Source of the DNA: Spirochaetales bacterium
GTDB taxonomy: Bacteria; Spirochaetota; Spirochaetia; Sphaerochaetales; Sphaerochaetaceae
NCBI GenBank assembly: GCA_028723145.1
Contig: JAQYFM010000065.1
Coordinates: 1-15,793, forward strand
DNA: 15,793 nucleotides
Direction of reading: 5' to 3'
Part shown: piece after piece, positions 1-7,666 of the stretch
Layout: each line of letters starts with the position of its first letter
How positions within the stretch are numbered: position 1 is the stretch's first letter
Made by a program: the position numbers and the translations under genes
The notes under the pieces: generated by a model
What the model was told of the DNA's origin: nothing
Seen by the model: the letters and a program-made list of their open reading frames with translations, nothing else
Database searches by the model: none

Positions 1-124
1 CTGTCTCTTTTAATTTATCAGCAAAACGGTATGCAGCAGGACCAAGATCTCCAATTCCAAACTCAGAATCAAGGCTTGTAATGTGCATCAATATACCTGA
101 TGATCTTACACCGTCTATATTCAT
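1..124 (-). CDS. malQ: 4-alpha-glucanotransferase (amylomaltase), N-terminal part only
   Basis: Only the first 41 codons are inside the window; the gene runs off the left edge. The reading begins MNIDGVRSSGILMHITSLDS and continues through FGIGDLGPAAYRFADKL. The RSSGILxHxTSL and GIGDLGPAAYRF segments are hallmarks of the amylomaltase (GH77) N-terminus. Known members transfer alpha-1,4-glucan segments between maltodextrins in the cytoplasm and release glucose. The ATG overlaps the TGA stop of the upstream LacI-type regulator in an ATGA arrangement, which suggests translational coupling; the sequence AAGGAG near 136-141, inside the regulator's 3' end, would serve as ribosome-binding site. Its presence is the best evidence that the preceding ABC transporter imports maltodextrins or related alpha-glucosides. 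The catalytic domain is not visible, so intactness cannot be judged. Confidence 0.85.
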   Translation of the reverse strand, partial: MNIDGVRSSGILMHITSLDSEFGIGDLGPAAYRFADKLKET

Positions 125-1161
125 TTATTAATCTCCTTGAGAGTGTTTCCAATTCTAAACTCAAATGGAAAATTCTGATGGCTTTCTACCTCTTCTCCAT
201 CAAGCACTTTAAATAATAGCTCTGCACTCATGATACCTTTTTTCTCAGCATCCTGAACAACAGTTGTTAAACACAGTCCAGATGAGTAAGTGCTAAATAT
301 ACCATCAAAACCAACAATAGAAATGTCAGAAGGAATGTTCATTCCTTTAGCTCTTGCACTATCCATTACGCCTAGTGCAACGACATCAGACATACAAACA
401 ATACAAGTATAATCTCCAGATGAGAAAAACTCATTTGCAACCCTAGCACCATCTTGAAAGGTTGCAGGACAAGAGACCATAGTAAGGTCTGAAAGACTCA
501 TCGAATACTCACTTAATGCCTTCTCATACCCTGCCTGACGTCTTCTAACTATTGTTTTAGTCTCTTGAGGTGTGAGCTGTGCATAAGCATCAAATGGAAG
601 TGAAATAATAGCAATCTTTCTATGCCCTCTCTCTAATACTGCTTTCATTGCTTCATAAGCAGCACTTAAATCATCAATTGAAAGGTTTATAGGACCATCT
701 TCATCAGCACCATCAATTAAGACTAAAGGAAGCTTCCTTCTTCTTAATGACTCTCTAATTTGAGGATCAAACCATAAGCCCATTGAAATAAGGCCATCAA
801 CAGTGGCGTTATTAATTGCCTCTGAAATTGAAGAATGAACAGGTGGAATAATAGTTAAGGTATTATCATTTTGCTCTGCAACAATACCAATTCCACGTAG
901 TACCGATTGAGTATAAGGGTTAGAAAGTGAATCTGCTAAACTTTGTGGAAGCAAAAAGCCAATAGATTTATGGCGTCCTAGAGAAAAATTTCTAGCCATA
1001 GGATCTGGAGTGTAATCGAGTGATTTAGCAACTGAAAGAATTTTTTCTCTAGCTTCCACACTAATTCTTGAAGGAGAGTTGAAAGCAAAAGATACGGTAG
1101 TTTTTGAGTATCCAGTTGCTCTTGCGATATCACTTATCGTTGTCTTTTTCTTCTCTTTCAT
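121..1161 (-). CDS. LacI-family transcriptional regulator, MalR-like
   Basis: This is a full-length LacI/GalR protein of 346 residues. The helix-turn-helix is at about residues 8-27 (TTISDIARATGYSKTTVSFA), the hinge at about 53-60 (DPMARNFS), and a periplasmic-binding-protein-like effector domain fills 65-346 and ends in the usual VGFDGIF...LTTV...LL pattern. Where most family members have Leu in the hinge helix (ARxL), this protein has Phe59; that Leu normally intercalates at the operator centre. The start ATG has a strong GGAGGAG Shine-Dalgarno (1166-1172). The gene lies 26 bases after the malG-like permease and overlaps malQ, so it is embedded in the operon it probably controls. Inference: it represses the promoter near 4368-4396 through the two AAACCGGT sites and is released by a maltose-type sugar. 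The effector is not shown by the sequence. Confidence 0.92.
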   Translation of the reverse strand: MKEKKKTTISDIARATGYSKTTVSFAFNSPSRISVEAREKILSVAKSLDYTPDPMARNFSLGRHKSIGFLLPQSLADSLSNPYTQSVLRGIGIVAEQNDNTLTIIPPVHSSISEAINNATVDGLISMGLWFDPQIRESLRRRKLPLVLIDGADEDGPINLSIDDLSAAYEAMKAVLERGHRKIAIISLPFDAYAQLTPQETKTIVRRRQAGYEKALSEYSMSLSDLTMVSCPATFQDGARVANEFFSSGDYTCIVCMSDVVALGVMDSARAKGMNIPSDISIVGFDGIFSTYSSGLCLTTVVQDAEKKGIMSAELLFKVLDGEEVESHQNFPFEFRIGNTLKEINK

Positions 1162-1187
1162 ACTTCTCCTCCGAATTTTTTAGAATA

Positions 1188-2039
1188 TTAACCTTTTACT
1201 GCACCTGCAGCTACACCCTTAATGATGTATTTTTGACAAGTTAAGTAGAAGATAATTACTGGGATAATACCCATTAAAATCATAGCCATAGTAGCACCAA
1301 GATCTACTGCACCATAGCTACCTTTGAGGTACTGGATATGAATAGGAATTGTCATAAATCTATTTCTATCGAGTACTAAGTATGGTAAGAGGTAGTCGTT
1401 CCATACCCACATAATCTCAAGGATTGCAACACTGATTAATGTTGGCTTTAATACTGGAAGAACAATCTGGAAGAATGTTCTAACAGGACCACAGCCATCG
1501 ATTGTAGCAGCTTCTTCCATCTCAAGTGGAACAGCCTTTACAAAGCCTGAGAGCATGAAAATTGCAAGACCTGCACCAAAACCTAAGTAGATAACAGGAA
1601 TTGTATATGGTGTATTAAGCTTGAGCACATCTGCTGTCTTTGAAAGTGTAAACATTACCATCTGGAATGGAACAATCATTGAGAATACACAAAGCATATA
1701 TACTAAGCGACAGAATTGTGTATCAACTCTAGAGATGTACCAAGCTGACATTGATGTACAAAGTAAAATCAGTGCAGTTGAAACAATTGTAATGTAGAAG
1801 GAGTAGAATACACTCTTAAAGAATGGGTAGTTACCAAAGGTCATACCTTTAATGAAGTTTGAAAAACCTGCAAACTGTTCTCCTGCAGGGATTGAGAATG
1901 TATCAGTCTTTACAAACTCATTAATTTTGAAAGAGTTAAGTACTACGATAAATACAGGATATACCCAGATTAATGAAAGAATTATAAAAAGGACTGTAAG
2001 GAAAGTATTGATAGATCTATCTCTTTTAAGATTAGCCAT
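1188..2039 (-). CDS. ABC sugar transporter permease, MalG type
   Basis: A 283-residue inner-membrane permease of the carbohydrate-uptake (CUT1) class. About six hydrophobic segments are visible (near 13-35, 78-100, 112-132, 148-168, 200-220 and 250-268). The cytoplasmic EAA loop that docks on the ATPase lies at 176-195 (EEAATIDGCGP...ILPVLKP pattern). The C-terminus (KYIIKGVAAGAVKG) is the typical MalG-like ending. Its ATG shares one base with the TAA stop of the upstream permease (TAATG), and an AAGGAGG ribosome-binding site (2050-2056) lies inside that gene, so the two subunits are likely made in a coupled 1:1 ratio. It works with the neighbouring permease and binding protein. Substrate is inferred from malQ, not from this sequence. 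Confidence 0.93.
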   Translation of the reverse strand: MANLKRDRSINTFLTVLFIILSLIWVYPVFIVVLNSFKINEFVKTDTFSIPAGEQFAGFSNFIKGMTFGNYPFFKSVFYSFYITIVSTALILLCTSMSAWYISRVDTQFCRLVYMLCVFSMIVPFQMVMFTLSKTADVLKLNTPYTIPVIYLGFGAGLAIFMLSGFVKAVPLEMEEAATIDGCGPVRTFFQIVLPVLKPTLISVAILEIMWVWNDYLLPYLVLDRNRFMTIPIHIQYLKGSYGAVDLGATMAMILMGIIPVIIFYLTCQKYIIKGVAAGAVKG

Positions 2040-2953
2040 TACTGCTGTACCTCCTTTTCTCTAGTAAATTTCAACTGCAGTAAGCTGAGCGCTGCAACTA
2101 ACAGGAAGAAGATGACGGCCTTAGCCTGTGCAGCACCTCTTGCTGTTGGGTTGATGTTATAGAATGTATTATAGATGTTAAGGGCAAGCATTTCTGTTGT
2201 CTTAACAACGCTTCCATCTGCATGCTGGATAAATGGTTGACCACCTGTTAATGCTAAGTTCTGGTCGAATAGCTTGAAGCCATTAGAAAGTGTCAAGAAT
2301 GTACAAATTGTAATAGATGGCATTACATTTGGAATTGTAATTTTAAAGAGTGTTTGCCATGAGTTAGCACCATCGATAGATGCTGCTTCCATCATATCCT
2401 CTGGAATTGATTGTAATCCTGCGACATAGATAATCATCATGTAACCAATTTGCTGCCAGCACATAACGATAATAAGGCCCCAGAATCCATATTTAGTTTC
2501 CATTAAGATTGATGTATTTAATCTTGATAAGAAACCATCAAAAATCATTGACCAAATATAACCAAGTACGATACCGCCGATTAAGTTTGGCATAAAGAAT
2601 ACGGTTCTAAAGATATTGCTTCCCTTAATTCCTTTTGTAAGAATTAATGCAACAGCAAATGCAAAAAGGTTAATAAAAATAACCGATACAATTGTAAAGA
2701 GAGCTGTATACCAGAAAGCATGAATAAATGTTGGGTCTTGAATAGCTTTTAAGTAGTTTCCAAAACCGATAAACTGTGCATCACTTGTAATACGGAATTT
2801 ACAAAATGATAAGTAAATACCCTGTAAGAATGGCCATACGAAGCCAATACAGAAACAAATAATTGTAGGCCACATAAATAAAAATGACATACGTTTAATA
2901 GGTTTCTTAATGAGGGATGATCTTAAACCACCAGATGGCTTTTTATTCTTCAT
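2039..2953 (-). CDS. ABC sugar transporter permease, MalF/UgpA type
   Basis: A 304-residue permease, partner of the downstream MalG-like subunit. After a basic cytoplasmic N-terminus (1-22) there are about six membrane segments, and the EAA loop is at about 189-208 (EAASIDGANSW...IPNVMP). The length is that of compact CUT1 permeases, without the large periplasmic loop of enterobacterial MalF. An AAGGGG ribosome-binding site at 2959-2964 lies just after a terminator-like hairpin (2982-3014) that separates this gene from the binding-protein gene. Translation of the permeases therefore depends on read-through of that hairpin. The partner ATPase is not encoded in the window. Confidence 0.93.
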   Translation of the reverse strand: MKNKKPSGGLRSSLIKKPIKRMSFLFMWPTIICFCIGFVWPFLQGIYLSFCKFRITSDAQFIGFGNYLKAIQDPTFIHAFWYTALFTIVSVIFINLFAFAVALILTKGIKGSNIFRTVFFMPNLIGGIVLGYIWSMIFDGFLSRLNTSILMETKYGFWGLIIVMCWQQIGYMMIIYVAGLQSIPEDMMEAASIDGANSWQTLFKITIPNVMPSITICTFLTLSNGFKLFDQNLALTGGQPFIQHADGSVVKTTEMLALNIYNTFYNINPTARGAAQAKAVIFFLLVAALSLLQLKFTREKEVQQ

Positions 2954-2977
2954 AGTTTCCCCTTGTGTTAATTTTCG

Positions 2978-3014
2978 AAAAAAATAGGGCAGGTTATAGA
3001 AGCCCGCCCTATTT
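2978..3014 (-). terminator. Intercistronic terminator-like hairpin between binding-protein and permease genes
   Basis: Read on the minus strand, AAATAGGGCGGG (3003-3014) pairs with CCTGCCCTATTT (2982-2993) around a nine-base loop, giving 12 pairs with one G-U. A run of seven T (2978-2984) overlaps and follows the 3' arm. It begins 13 bases after the binding-protein stop. In many solute-binding operons such a hairpin terminates most transcripts or protects the upstream mRNA, so the binding protein exceeds the permeases. That role is inferred here. Confidence 0.8.
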
Positions 3015-3026
3015 ACTTACATAAGC

Positions 3027-4322
3027 TTAGTGCTCCTGTGCGTAGAGTCTTTCCCAACCCTTAACAAATGCTGTTTCAACTGTCTTCCAGTTAGCATCTG
3101 TCTGAGCTGCGTCATACTGGTTCATTGCAGAAACGAGACCTGCTCTGAATTCGTCAACTGCTGGAGTATAGTTGAATGCCCAAGTCATTACATACTTACC
3201 CTGCTTGTTGTATTCGTTAGCCTGATCGAGGAATACGTTATTTGATGGAGCTGCTTTCTTATATGGGATAGCACCAAATGTCTGAGCGAGGAGCTTTGTA
3301 CCTGTCTCTGAAGTTACCATCCAGTACATGAAATCCATTGTAGCGTCGATATCAGCCTGAGAAGCCTTAGCGTTGATAGCCCAACAACCTTCAGTACCAC
3401 AGTTTAAACCTGCGTTTTCTTCACCTGGAACACCTGCATAGAAAGGAATCATAGCAAGCTTAGCTGGATCCATACCATACTTACCTGTTAAAGCATCGTA
3501 CTCCCAGTTACCATTCTGATAGAATACTGCCTGGCCCTTACCGAACTCAGCTTCTGCATCGTAACCACCTGTTGCGAGTGTGTTAGGATTGAAAGCACTG
3601 TTGTTGATGTAGAGATCCCAGAGGTTCTTGAAGTTAGGAACATACTTACCTGTGATAGTAGCTGGCTGAGGACCTGCTGTCCAACCGTTGTCTCTAGCTT
3701 CATAGAATAATGCTACGTTAGCAAGGTGACCTGTGAATCTCCATGATGAAGAACCGTCCATACCTGATGATGTGAATGCATCAAAACCAAGAGTCTTGCT
3801 TCTAGCGTGGATGTCTTCAGCAATTGCCTTTAATGAAGCGAAATCCTTGATATCAGAAAGCTTGTAACCAGCCTTCTCGAGGAGTTCTACGTTAGTAATG
3901 ATACCGAAACATTCATATGTATAACCAATTGAGCAAAGCTTACCGTTTTCATCGTAGAGGTTATAAGCATCTGTTGAAAGTTCGTTAGCAATCTTTGTGC
4001 CTTTTAAGTCTAAGCAGTAGTCACCCCAAGAAGCAACTGCACCTGCATTACCTACTACAAAGAGTGTAGGAGGATTTGACTTATCCATTTCAGCCATTAA
4101 TGTTTGGTTGTATGTACCAGCTGCAGCTGTAACAACCTTTACGTCTACACCAGTTTCTGCCTTATATGCCTTAGCAACTTCCTGAAGAACGCTATCTGAT
4201 TCTGGCTTGAAGTTTAACCAGTATACAGAACCTTGTTTAGCTGGAGCTTCATTAGCACCCTGTGCAAAAACAGAAGAAAGTGCAATTAAAGCAACGAGCA
4301 TGATAGTTAATGCTTTTTTCAT
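3027..4322 (-). CDS. ABC transporter extracellular sugar-binding protein, MalE-like (SBP family 1)
   Basis: A 431-residue periplasmic binding protein. Residues 1-20 form a Sec signal peptide (MKKALTIMLVALIALSSVFA), with likely signal peptidase I cleavage before QGANE. No cysteine lies near the cleavage site, so it is not a lipoprotein of the usual kind. The mature part has the family 1 layout: an N-terminal VYWLNFKPE strand, then a lobe with ETGVDVKVV, NPPTLFVVG and GYTYECFGIITN, and later FGKGQAVFYQNGNWE and GCWAINAKA. It is the first gene of the operon, with an AAGGAG ribosome-binding site. The promoter lies about 45-70 bases upstream and a hairpin directly downstream. A maltodextrin or alpha-glucoside ligand is inferred from malQ. 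Many family 1 proteins bind other sugars, so specificity is uncertain. Confidence 0.92.
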   Translation of the reverse strand: MKKALTIMLVALIALSSVFAQGANEAPAKQGSVYWLNFKPESDSVLQEVAKAYKAETGVDVKVVTAAAGTYNQTLMAEMDKSNPPTLFVVGNAGAVASWGDYCLDLKGTKIANELSTDAYNLYDENGKLCSIGYTYECFGIITNVELLEKAGYKLSDIKDFASLKAIAEDIHARSKTLGFDAFTSSGMDGSSSWRFTGHLANVALFYEARDNGWTAGPQPATITGKYVPNFKNLWDLYINNSAFNPNTLATGGYDAEAEFGKGQAVFYQNGNWEYDALTGKYGMDPAKLAMIPFYAGVPGEENAGLNCGTEGCWAINAKASQADIDATMDFMYWMVTSETGTKLLAQTFGAIPYKKAAPSNNVFLDQANEYNKQGKYVMTWAFNYTPAVDEFRAGLVSAMNQYDAAQTDANWKTVETAFVKGWERLYAQEH

Positions 4323-4367
4323 TTCTTACTCCTTTTTGAATGTAATTGAAATCTTATTTATAAACTC

Positions 4368-4396
4368 ATAGTAAACCGGTTTTGTAAACCGGTCAA
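4368..4396 (-). promoter_or_regulatory. Sigma-70-like promoter of the sugar ABC transporter operon
   Basis: On the minus strand TTGACC (4391-4396) is followed after exactly 17 bases by TACTAT (4368-4373). The -35 matches the consensus at five of six bases; the -10 is weaker. A transcript starting near 4361 would have a leader of about 38 bases before the binding-protein ATG. The spacer is filled by two operator-like repeats, which fits repression by blocking RNA polymerase. Confidence 0.7.
4371..4395. promoter_or_regulatory. Tandem LacI-type operators (two GTAAACCGGT repeats)
   Basis: GTAAACCGGT occurs at 4371-4380 and again at 4384-4393, a direct repeat with a 13-base period. The first copy contains the perfect palindrome AAACCGGTTT (4373-4382); the second is AAACCGGTCA (4386-4395). 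Palindromes with a central CG are the known binding pattern of LacI-family regulators. The LacI-family gene in the same operon is the obvious candidate to bind here, which is an inference. Confidence 0.72.
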
Positions 4397-4539
4397 CTAA
4401 AATTTTTTAAAATTTATTTTAGGGTAAAAACATCACCAAAACAAACAAGTTTAGAAATATTTAATTTAATTAATTATAAGAATATAATCGATATTTTAAC
4501 GGAATAATCCAAGGAATGAATATCAGATTAGTACAATAA

Positions 4540-4566
4540 AAGGTAGAAGCTTTTTACTCCTACCTT
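4540..4566 (-). terminator. Rho-independent terminator of the BCCT/amidohydrolase operon
   Basis: Read on the minus strand, AAGGTAGGAG (4557-4566) pairs with CTTCTACCTT (4540-4549) around a seven-base loop, giving ten pairs with one G-U, followed by TTATTG. It begins seven bases after the stop of the BCCT gene. It separates this operon from the sugar operon promoter downstream. Confidence 0.8.
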
Positions 4567-4573
4567 CATTTTT

Positions 4574-6130
4574 TTATTTTCCAAGTGCGTTTACTTCTTC
4601 CTGTTTACAGGAAATAAATAACATCTTTATTAAGGATATAATCATTAGAATTACAAGTATTGATATTAAAGTACCCAGTGCAACAACTATATACCTTACA
4701 CCATCATTTCCTTTAGCACCAGAAGCATATGCCATTAACAAAAAGGAAAGTAAACCAATTGCAATTCCCCAAAGTATTTTCAACTTTGCAGGAGCTTCAT
4801 CTCCTATTTTCTTATCTTTCATACATAATGCAGAAAGAACAGTAATACCATTATCAGCAGAAGTTGAAAATGAAATTAACATAATAAATAAGTTTATAGG
4901 TATTAAAATCTTGTATAGTGGAAGGTTTTGCATAAAAGTCCAGATTCCAGCGTATGTTCCATCTTTTGCGATTGCACCTGCAATATCTGCAACACCTGAT
5001 AACTGCCAATTCATTGCACATCCTCCAAAAACAGAAAACCATACAAAAGCAAATACACTTGGCAGTATCCAGTTAACAATAAGGAATTCTCTAACTGTTC
5101 TTCCATAAGAGATTTGAGCAAGAAAAACACTTGTTACAGGTGCATATGCAATCCAGAAAGCCCAAGTATAAATTGTCCACCATTTTAGTAATCTCTCACC
5201 TCCTATACTTCCTGTATCAAAGAGCCAAAAAGAAATATTCTTCATCCAATAGCCTACTGATGAAGTTGCTGTATTTAAAATATAAGCAGCGGCTCCACCA
5301 AAGATAAATACAAAAGAAAGTAATAAGATATAAAATTTGAAGTTCAAACTAGCAAAGAATCTAATTCCTTTATCTACTCCGCTTAATGAAGAACATAGAT
5401 ATAATATTGTCGATAGAACCATTATAATGAACATTAATGTTACACTCTTAGGAATACCATAAATATTTTGCAAGCAAATAGTAACAAGGCCTAAAAATGT
5501 TCCTAATGTTCCAACAGATCCAAGTGCTAAGGCTAGTACAGAAAGACAATCTACAATAGATGAAATTACCTTATTATGTACTTTATTTCCTAAAACAGGT
5601 TCAAGCGTATTTGAAACTGCCAGTGTTTTCTTTCTATTAAAACATGTATAAGCAATACATACACCACATACACCAAATACTGCATATGGAACAAATGTCC
5701 ATTCATGGAATGTTCTTGCAAGTCCAAACATTACAGCTTCAGGAGAACCAGGTTGAATACCATAACCTTCTAGCTCTCCCCAAACACTTTCCATAAAGAT
5801 AACAGGTTGTGAAATGCCAGAAGATACTATTGTTGCTCCTAGACCTCCGGTTAAAGTCATTGCAAACCACTGCCAGAAAGGGTATTTAGCTTTTGCGTTT
5901 GGTCCTCCAAATCTAATATTTCCCTTTTTTGAGAATGTCATAATAATACAGAGTACTAATACAACAAAAAATATTAATTGAAACATCCAACTTAAATTTG
6001 TATATGACCAATCAAAAGCAGCTTTGAAGTTATCAATTAGGAATTGGTTATTAATTAATCCAATAATACCTGCACCTAAAACAAAAATAAATGTAGGAAT
6101 GAATACAGATTTTTTAATTTGACTTTTCAC
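4574..6130 (-). CDS. BCCT-family transporter (betaine/carnitine/choline type), substrate unknown
   Basis: A 518-residue polytopic protein with about twelve membrane segments. BCCT signatures are visible: FHEW.FVPYA (141-150), the segment WTIYTWAFWIAYAP (318-331) followed by GRTVREF (343-349) and WFSVFGG (364-370), and FSTSADN (421-427). Known members carry quaternary ammonium or related zwitterions, either with Na+ or by exchange. Several usual residues differ: the glycine-rich TM3 stretch reads GGLGATIVSSGISQP with Gln in place of the common Glu before Pro, and two Trp of the usual aromatic cage are Phe325 and Tyr329. The short cytoplasmic ends argue against an osmosensor. The GTG start shares its G with the TAG stop of the amidohydrolase and has AAGGA nine bases upstream, so the two are coupled. 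It probably imports the amidohydrolase substrate or exchanges it for product. Confidence 0.88.
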   Translation of the reverse strand: MKSQIKKSVFIPTFIFVLGAGIIGLINNQFLIDNFKAAFDWSYTNLSWMFQLIFFVVLVLCIIMTFSKKGNIRFGGPNAKAKYPFWQWFAMTLTGGLGATIVSSGISQPVIFMESVWGELEGYGIQPGSPEAVMFGLARTFHEWTFVPYAVFGVCGVCIAYTCFNRKKTLAVSNTLEPVLGNKVHNKVISSIVDCLSVLALALGSVGTLGTFLGLVTICLQNIYGIPKSVTLMFIIMVLSTILYLCSSLSGVDKGIRFFASLNFKFYILLLSFVFIFGGAAAYILNTATSSVGYWMKNISFWLFDTGSIGGERLLKWWTIYTWAFWIAYAPVTSVFLAQISYGRTVREFLIVNWILPSVFAFVWFSVFGGCAMNWQLSGVADIAGAIAKDGTYAGIWTFMQNLPLYKILIPINLFIMLISFSTSADNGITVLSALCMKDKKIGDEAPAKLKILWGIAIGLLSFLLMAYASGAKGNDGVRYIVVALGTLISILVILMIISLIKMLFISCKQEEVNALGK

Positions 6131-7608
6131 TATTTAACATCCTTATAAAAATCATGAACGTAAGAAATTAACTCTTCATTATCTCTTCTACTAGGGTGAG
6201 ACTCTCTCCAGCTTTTAATTGAACTAGAGAGTTTAATAGCTGCTTGCTCTTCTTTTTCACTAAAAGAACTATCTTTGCTCCATACGAGTTTTCCATCAAC
6301 AACTGTAGCCAAAACATAATCTCTTGTTGCTTTCTGAACTAACAAACGTAATGGGTCAACATAACTATCAGCATATGGTTTATAAAGTTTTGCTGAATCT
6401 ATTAAAACTAAATCAGCTTTAGCCCCTTCTTTTATCACACCCTCAGATAAGCGTGCATTGTCAATACTTGCGCCACCTACAGTTGCCATCTCTAATACCT
6501 TCATGTAGTCTACTTCACCATCTACACCTGATTTAGAGTTATTAAGCCATGCTGTACGAATTTCTCTGAGATAATCTTGGTCATCATCATATGCGCAACC
6601 ATCAAGGCCAATACCACAAGAAACACCTAGTTTATGAGCAGTATGTATATCAAATGAACCACTTCTCAATCTAAGATTCGATGAAGGATTATTAACTAAT
6701 TTAGCCCCACTTTGACGAACTAGATTAAAATCCTCTTCATCTAAGTAAACACTATGAGCAAATGATACCCATGGTCCTAAGAAACCAATATCATTATAAT
6801 GTTTAATGAAATTCTTATTCCAAGTACGCATTGCATACTCTCTTTGGTATTTTGTTTCCAATAAGTGTAAATGGATATACATATTATGCGATAAGGCATA
6901 ATCCTTCATTGCTAATAAAGCTTCATCACTGCACCACTGACCACCATTTGGATGTAGTTGAATTTCTGTCCATCCTGAAGCAATTTCATCTTTCAAACAA
7001 TAAGAAATGTCTTCTACTAACTTAAAATATTCCTCTATAGACATAATCTTATCTTTAATACCAGCTCTAAAAGGATCACCAATTTCTTTAGGTAAACTAT
7101 CTAAGAATTGTTCACGGTTATAATAGATTCTTTTATTCTGATCCAAATATAAAGGACATAAAATACTTCTTACTCCAGCATCCATATAGCCATGAGCAGT
7201 ATCAACCATTTCTTGTTTAATATTTGCAAAGCTATTTGGATTATGACTATGAAGAACAGTTCCAACTCCTGTAGAAACTAAACGTAATCCATCGTAATAA
7301 CATGCTTCATAGTGAGGAATACATGGTAATTTATTCAAATCTTGAAGCCACATTTCTAAAGCTCTATCATATGCATCAAAAGCAACAGGAGAAACTCCTC
7401 TACCATGATCATGCGCATCAGTAAAAGCTGGAAGCAATAATACTTCCTCACCACCTAAAACAGGTAAATCTTTGTACTTACTAATAATCTCACTGGAAGG
7501 TCCAATTTCAGCAATTTTCCCTTTTGAAATATATACAGCAACATCTTTCACGACATTCTTAGAAAGGCCATCCCAATAAAACCCTGAATTAATAATATAA
7601 TTTTGCAT
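6130..7608 (-). CDS. Metal-dependent amidohydrolase (ATZ/TRZ, deaminase-like), substrate unknown
   Basis: A 492-residue cytoplasmic enzyme of the amidohydrolase superfamily with a TIM-barrel fold. Metal and catalytic residues can be placed: His66-x-His68 (DAHDHG), the HLHLLET stretch with His246/His248 and Glu251, His285 (FAHS) and Asp336 (GLDG). The NPSSNLRL segment before the Asp motif is typical of the mononuclear deaminase/chlorohydrolase branch. Such enzymes hydrolyse C-N or C-halogen bonds on small, often cyclic, nitrogen compounds. I chose the ATG at 7606-7608 because GAGGTG (7612-7617) then sits at a normal distance; the GTG at 7612-7614 lies inside that ribosome-binding site. The gene follows a hairpin and overlaps the BCCT gene. 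Acting with a BCCT transporter it could process an N-methylated, cyclic or guanidino-type compound, but the true substrate is not evident. Confidence 0.9.
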   Translation of the reverse strand: MQNYIINSGFYWDGLSKNVVKDVAVYISKGKIAEIGPSSEIISKYKDLPVLGGEEVLLLPAFTDAHDHGRGVSPVAFDAYDRALEMWLQDLNKLPCIPHYEACYYDGLRLVSTGVGTVLHSHNPNSFANIKQEMVDTAHGYMDAGVRSILCPLYLDQNKRIYYNREQFLDSLPKEIGDPFRAGIKDKIMSIEEYFKLVEDISYCLKDEIASGWTEIQLHPNGGQWCSDEALLAMKDYALSHNMYIHLHLLETKYQREYAMRTWNKNFIKHYNDIGFLGPWVSFAHSVYLDEEDFNLVRQSGAKLVNNPSSNLRLRSGSFDIHTAHKLGVSCGIGLDGCAYDDDQDYLREIRTAWLNNSKSGVDGEVDYMKVLEMATVGGASIDNARLSEGVIKEGAKADLVLIDSAKLYKPYADSYVDPLRLLVQKATRDYVLATVVDGKLVWSKDSSFSEKEEQAAIKLSSSIKSWRESHPSRRDNEELISYVHDFYKDVK

Positions 7609-7619
7609 TTTCACCTCAC

Positions 7620-7658
7620 AAAAAATAGACGACCCCTAGGAGTTACTAAGGATCGCCT
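7620..7658 (-). terminator. Terminator-like attenuator between SDR and amidohydrolase genes
   Basis: Read on the minus strand, AGGCGATCCTTAG (7646-7658) pairs with CTAGGGGTCGTCT (7627-7639) around a six-base loop, 13 pairs with three G-U, followed by ATTTTTT (7620-7626). It begins eight bases after the SDR stop, and its T-run ends three bases before the amidohydrolase ribosome-binding site. No promoter fits between the genes, so the distal pair probably depends on read-through. Confidence 0.75.
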
Positions 7659-7666
7659 TTGATCTT

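Noticed and set aside
4441..4535. Possible small RNA or riboswitch in the AT-rich gap before the sugar operon
   Set aside because: No stable stem, promoter-terminator pair or known aptamer core was seen, and the region lies upstream of the predicted transcript start of the sugar operon.
7609..7614. GTG start two codons upstream of the amidohydrolase ATG
   Set aside because: The GTG lies within the GAGGTG ribosome-binding site that serves the ATG.
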